64,000 bases of DNA, from the NCBI GenBank assembly GCA_017407125.1, contig JAFQXE010000045.1, positions 372,001-436,000 of the forward strand, in the 5' to 3' direction. This DNA comes from Thermoguttaceae bacterium. Lineage in GTDB: Bacteria; Planctomycetota; Planctomycetia; Pirellulales; Thermoguttaceae. The notes beneath the pieces are model-generated. The model ran no database searches and was not told the origin of the DNA. It saw only the letters and a list, made by a program, of their open reading frames with translations. Position numbers and translations under genes: made by a program. Of this stretch, positions 60,942 through 64,000 are shown one piece after another (position 1 is the stretch's first letter; each line of letters starts with the position of its first letter).

Positions 60942-62384
60942 ATGTCCGCAGAAAATATTGGTCTCATAACGCAGGTAATCGGGTCTACGTTTGACGTAGA
61001 ATTCCCGGAAGATAAACTGCCGGCGATTTACAACGCCATTAAAATCAATTCGAACGAACGCGGCGTTGAAATCAACCTGACCGGCGAAGTTCAGCAGCAC
61101 CTTGGCGGCGGCCGCGTTCGCTGCGTTGCCCTCGGTACAACCGACGGTCTTCAGCGCGGTATGAAATGCGTCGACACCGGCGCTCCGGTCTCTGTCCCGG
61201 TTGGAAAAGAAACTCTGGGACGCGTCTTCAACCTGCTGGGAGAACCGGTAGACAAGCGCGGTCCGGTCAATGCCAAGGAATTCCGTCCGATTCACCGCGA
61301 CGCTCCCGCTTTGGCTAACATTTCCACCAAGACGGAAATTTTTGAAACTGGTATTAAGGTTATTGACCTTCTTACCCCGTTCGTCCGAGGCGGTAAAGCC
61401 GGTTTGTTCGGCGGCGCCGGTTTGGGAAAGACGGTTATTCTTCAGGAACTTATCGCTCGTATCGCGTCGGCTCACGGCGGATTCTCCGTTTTCGCCGGCG
61501 TTGGAGAACGAACTCGTGAAGGAAACGACCTTTGGCTGGAAATGCAGGAAGCCAAGATCGGCGACACCGGCCGCAGCGTTATTGACCAGACGACCATGGT
61601 CTTCGGTCAGATGAACGAACCGCCAGGAAGCCGTCTTCGAGTTGCGTTGTCCGCGCTGACAATGGCGGAATACTTCCGCGACGCCACCGGAACGGACGTT
61701 CTGTTGTTCATTGACAACATCTTCCGTTTCTCTCAGGCGGGTTCAGAAGTTTCCGCTCTGCTGGGACGTATGCCGTCTGCTGTAGGTTATCAGCCGACAT
61801 TGGCGTCTGAAATGGGCGCGCTTCAGGAACGAATTACGTCAACCGACCGCGGCGCTATTACGTCCGTCCAGGCGGTTTACGTTCCTGCTGACGACCCGAC
61901 TGACCCGGCTCCGGCTACGGCGTTCGGACAGTTGGACGCGTTCATTTATCTGGAACGAGCCATTTCCGGAAAAGGCATTTATCCCGCCGTTGACCCGCTG
62001 GCTTCCAACTCCCGCGTTTTGGACCCGCAGTATGTTGGCGACGAGCATTACGCCTGCGCGCGACGCGTCCAGACGATGCTTCAGCGATACCGCGAACTTC
62101 AGGATATTATCGCCATTATGGGCGTCGACGAACTGTCCGAAGACGACAAGATGGTTGTCCATCGCGCTCGTAGAATTGAACGATTCCTGTCACAGCCGTT
62201 CCTCGTTGCCGAAGCGTTTACCGGCAAGAAAGGTCAGATTACCCCGTTGGCGGACACGATTCGTTCGTTCAACGAAATTTGCGACGGCAAATGGGATCAT
62301 CTGCCCGAACAGGCGTTCATGTACGTCGGCGGCATTGAACAGGCTGCTGAACAGGCGGAAAAGATGGCTGCGGCTGCCAAATAA
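60942..62384 (+). CDS. atpD: F1Fo ATP synthase subunit beta
   Basis: 480 residues, normal length. Catalytic motifs are complete: Walker A GLFGGAGLGKTVILQEL (near residue 155), the catalytic Glu loop VGERTREGNDLW, Walker B DVLLFIDNIFRFSQAG, and the DELSEDDK loop. It carries the three catalytic ATP sites. It begins with a beta-barrel (GLITQVIGSTFDVEFPEDKL). The gap of 103 bp after atpG contains two copies each of ttacac and atttcac of unknown meaning. Confidence 0.98.
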   Translation: MSAENIGLITQVIGSTFDVEFPEDKLPAIYNAIKINSNERGVEINLTGEVQQHLGGGRVRCVALGTTDGLQRGMKCVDTGAPVSVPVGKETLGRVFNLLGEPVDKRGPVNAKEFRPIHRDAPALANISTKTEIFETGIKVIDLLTPFVRGGKAGLFGGAGLGKTVILQELIARIASAHGGFSVFAGVGERTREGNDLWLEMQEAKIGDTGRSVIDQTTMVFGQMNEPPGSRLRVALSALTMAEYFRDATGTDVLLFIDNIFRFSQAGSEVSALLGRMPSAVGYQPTLASEMGALQERITSTDRGAITSVQAVYVPADDPTDPAPATAFGQLDAFIYLERAISGKGIYPAVDPLASNSRVLDPQYVGDEHYACARRVQTMLQRYRELQDIIAIMGVDELSEDDKMVVHRARRIERFLSQPFLVAEAFTGKKGQITPLADTIRSFNEICDGKWDHLPEQAFMYVGGIEQAAEQAEKMAAAAK

Positions 62385-62406
62385 AGCTGTTATAGCTGAT
62401 GCGAGT

Positions 62407-62471
62407 TGAACTTTACGGTCTAAAGACGCGTAAAGCTCTTCTCGCAACTCGCAACTCGCAACTCGCAACTT
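62407..62471. repeat. Heptamer repeat hairpin inside the atp operon
   Basis: gcgagttgaactttac on the left faces gtaaag and ctcgcaactcgcaactcgcaac on the right (four cgcaact units). It lies between atpD and atpC and would be transcribed. Confidence 0.8.
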
Positions 62472-62490
62472 TTAAAAAAGCTTTAATACT

Positions 62491-62877
62491 ATGAAAATCA
62501 GCGTAGTAACCCCGGAAAAGAAGGTTCTGGATATGGAATGCGTCTCCTGCGTTTTGCCGTTGTACGACGGTGAAATCGGGATTGAAAACAACCGCTCGCC
62601 GCTTATTGGCAGAGTTGGTTTTGGCGAATTGCGCATTAAAACCGAGTCCGGAACGGAACGCTACTATGTCGACGGCGGTTTTGTGGAAGTGTTGGACAAC
62701 AACATTTCCATCATGACCGGCAACGCTATTCCGACTACGGAACTCAACGCCGACGAAGCGGCGAAACAGCTGGAAGACGCTTTGGCGGTTGTCGCCACCA
62801 CAGACGACGTCTTTGCGACCAAAGAGCGCAAAGTCAAACAGGCGCGCGCCAAACTTCGTCTGGCTCCCCGCAAATAG
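62491..62877 (+). CDS. atpC: F1Fo ATP synthase subunit epsilon
   Basis: 128 residues, normal length. The N-terminal beta-sandwich starts MKISVVTPEKKVLDMECVSC and contains the conserved LPLYDGEIGIENNRSPLIG and YYVDGGFVEVLDNNISIMTG. A C-terminal helical hairpin follows (AAKQLEDALAVVATTDDVFA; ATKERKVKQARAKLRLAPRK). Epsilon binds gamma at the foot of the central stalk and can inhibit ATP hydrolysis. It is the last gene of the operon; the terminator lies 26 bp on. Confidence 0.95.
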   Translation: MKISVVTPEKKVLDMECVSCVLPLYDGEIGIENNRSPLIGRVGFGELRIKTESGTERYYVDGGFVEVLDNNISIMTGNAIPTTELNADEAAKQLEDALAVVATTDDVFATKERKVKQARAKLRLAPRK

Positions 62878-62902
62878 CGGCGTTTGTAAACTTTAGAAAT
62901 AG

Positions 62903-62937
62903 AATAAACCGAATCGTTTGATTCGGTTTATTTTTTT
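62903..62937 (+). terminator. Terminator of the atp operon
   Basis: AATAAACCGAATC, loop GTTT, GATTCGGTTTATT, then a run of T: a perfect hairpin. Confidence 0.93.
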
Positions 62938-63044
62938 ATCGGGGAAGCCGGCTCGCGGCAGTCCCTTGCCGCCCCCGTAGGCATGTGCAGGTCAGTCCGG
63001 ACACGAATTTTACGGATTAAACGGATTTTCGCTGATTGGTTACT

Positions 63045-63315
63045 GGATGTTCGAAGTGTGAAATATCGTATTGCGGAAGCCTTCAAAAATCTTAAGAACG
63101 CGCCAAACCCCTCTAACCTGCGGGTCGCGGACGAAGTCCGCCGAAGAAATTTAAGCCGCAAAGAACGCAAAGAAATGAAAGGCGGTAACGGAGAGAGCGA
63201 AGCGAACGTAGTTACGCTTTGTTCGAAGGGTGAAATACCGTATTGCGTAGCCGAAAACGCCATCTGGATGTAGCCCGTCCTCGGGCTACGACTTGACGGC
63301 TTTGCCGTCAAGGAA
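63045..63315 (+). repeat. Element F modules, second and third copies
   Basis: ttcgaagtgtgaaatatcgt at about 63050, then ttcgaagggtgaaataccgt at 63217, tggatgtagcccgtcctcgg and cttgacggctttgccgtcaag. They match 53727-53835, but the hairpin stems differ and remain complementary. Confidence 0.75.
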
Positions 63316-63409
63316 AGCGGAAGCCTCCAAAAATCTCTTTCGCAGGAAAGCTCGCTTGAACAGCTGGTTCGCGGCTGTATCAGCCGCATTCATTCTAACC
63401 CCGAAGGGG

Positions 63410-63625
63410 TTACATTTCTATAACCGGCGGTTTTTAACCTCCGGGGAAGGAGACGACAACAAAACAAAAAATCGACAAATACTCTTTTCTTTCCCTCCCG
63501 GCGCCTGTGGCGCCGGGAGGGAAAGAAAAGGACTGACTCGATTAGGGGGGCGAGGTAGGCTTCGTAGTCCGTAGACTAAAGTCGACGGTTATAGAAATGG
63601 CGTCCATTCTGGACGCGATGAACGT
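63410..63625 (+). repeat. Composite element with family A hairpin, second copy
   Basis: The same order as at 26755-26975. The palindrome at 63484-63530 has perfect 22-nt arms around TGT. Confidence 0.85.
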
Positions 63626-63861
63626 TCCAGCTTTTTATTACTTTAAAATCTACCCGCTGAAAACCAACGATAAGCCCGGATCGCGGCTGTTTCAGCCGCC
63701 AAAGAAAATGAAAATAAATTTTGGGTTTTCGTTGTAACAATCAATCGGCTCGTATGTTGACGCTTTTTCTAATTCATGCAGGACTGTCTGTGATGTAACA
63801 GGATGTTATGCAATAATTAATAATTCACGTCTTTTTTTATAAAAACGCGTATTGTCAGCGC

Positions 63862-63889
63862 TTGACATATCTGTCATGTATATTATACT
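63862..63889 (+). promoter_or_regulatory. Consensus promoter of the last gene
   Basis: TTGACA (63862-63867), 16 bp, TATACT (63884-63889), 64 bp before the start codon. Confidence 0.8.
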
Positions 63890-63953
63890 ACATATAATAC
63901 TTTAACATGACGTTCTATTGAACTCAAAACAATTTCTGTTACAAGGAGATATT

Positions 63954-64000
63954 ATGAGCTTTGATTACAACCCGCAGCAGCAAACGACATCTGAATCCGA
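63954..64000 (+). CDS. Start of an unknown protein (partial)
   Basis: Only the first 15 codons are in the window: MSFDYNPQQQTTSES, polar and Gln/Ser/Thr-rich. An AAGGAG ribosome site 5 bp upstream and a near-consensus promoter 64 bp upstream support a real gene. The family cannot be told. Confidence 0.7.
   Translation, partial: MSFDYNPQQQTTSES

Larger units (their letters stand above)
62938..63953. other. Repeat-rich intergenic region, 1016 bp
   Basis: It has no credible gene. It contains element F modules (63045-63315), a composite element with a family A hairpin (63410-63625), then AT-rich DNA with a strong promoter. Confidence 0.7.

Overview
The window looks like chromosome of an uncultured planctomycete, probably an anaerobic or gut/sediment member of the Pirellulales (inference). 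Evidence seen in sequence: PEP-CTERM proteins ending in the motif PEPSTWALMILG; a zinc-ribbon/GYF_2 protein; a caspase-Sel1 protein; an HzsA-related PD40 protein with two CxxCH motifs; a protein with two DUF4159-like domains; a short ECF-like sigma factor; and an F-type ATPase operon led by AtpZ/AtpI. IorA (indolepyruvate:ferredoxin oxidoreductase) and a corrinoid protein point to anaerobic life. No phage, transposase, CRISPR array or rRNA was seen.

Layout. 1-6.7 kb: caspase-Sel1 protein (cut by the left edge), GYF_2 protein, family-2 glycosyltransferase, ankyrin protein. 6.7-17.1 kb: repeats, argG, a tandem pair of PEP-CTERM/LamG paralogues, iorA, galK, tRNA-Lys. 17.1-27.5 kb: small membrane protein, serS, polA, an AlbA_2/RecG-like protein, and an accessory stretch of small unknown genes, repeats and tRNA-Arg. 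27.5-40.8 kb: HzsA-like protein, membrane protein, gnd, sigma factor, SUMF1-like protein, a large secreted protein, ExeA-like ATPase. 41-54.7 kb: secreted unknown proteins, guaB with an overlapping gene, sodium:solute symporter and YhcH, an OppC-type permease coupled to the DUF4159 protein, corrinoid protein. 54.8-62.9 kb: complete F1Fo-ATPase operon (Z, I, a, c, b, delta, alpha, gamma, beta, epsilon) with its own promoter and terminator. 62.9-64 kb: repeats, a good promoter and the first 47 bases of another gene.

The most unusual signal is between the genes. Intergenic DNA is full of short tandem repeats with a period of 7 bp (sometimes 11 bp). Many are built as two arms of complementary repeats that could fold into long hairpins. 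They sit in the leaders of iorA and serS, inside the atp operon, and in frame within the 5' end of polA. Alongside are dispersed palindromes whose stems differ in sequence but stay complementary, two inverted pairs of 100-165 bp elements about 18.5 kb apart, and a perfect 58-bp palindrome.

Metabolically the window contributes arginine synthesis, galactose phosphorylation, the oxidative pentose phosphate pathway, GMP synthesis, oxidation of aromatic 2-oxo acids, DNA replication/repair and ATP synthesis. Most other genes are envelope or secreted proteins of unknown role.
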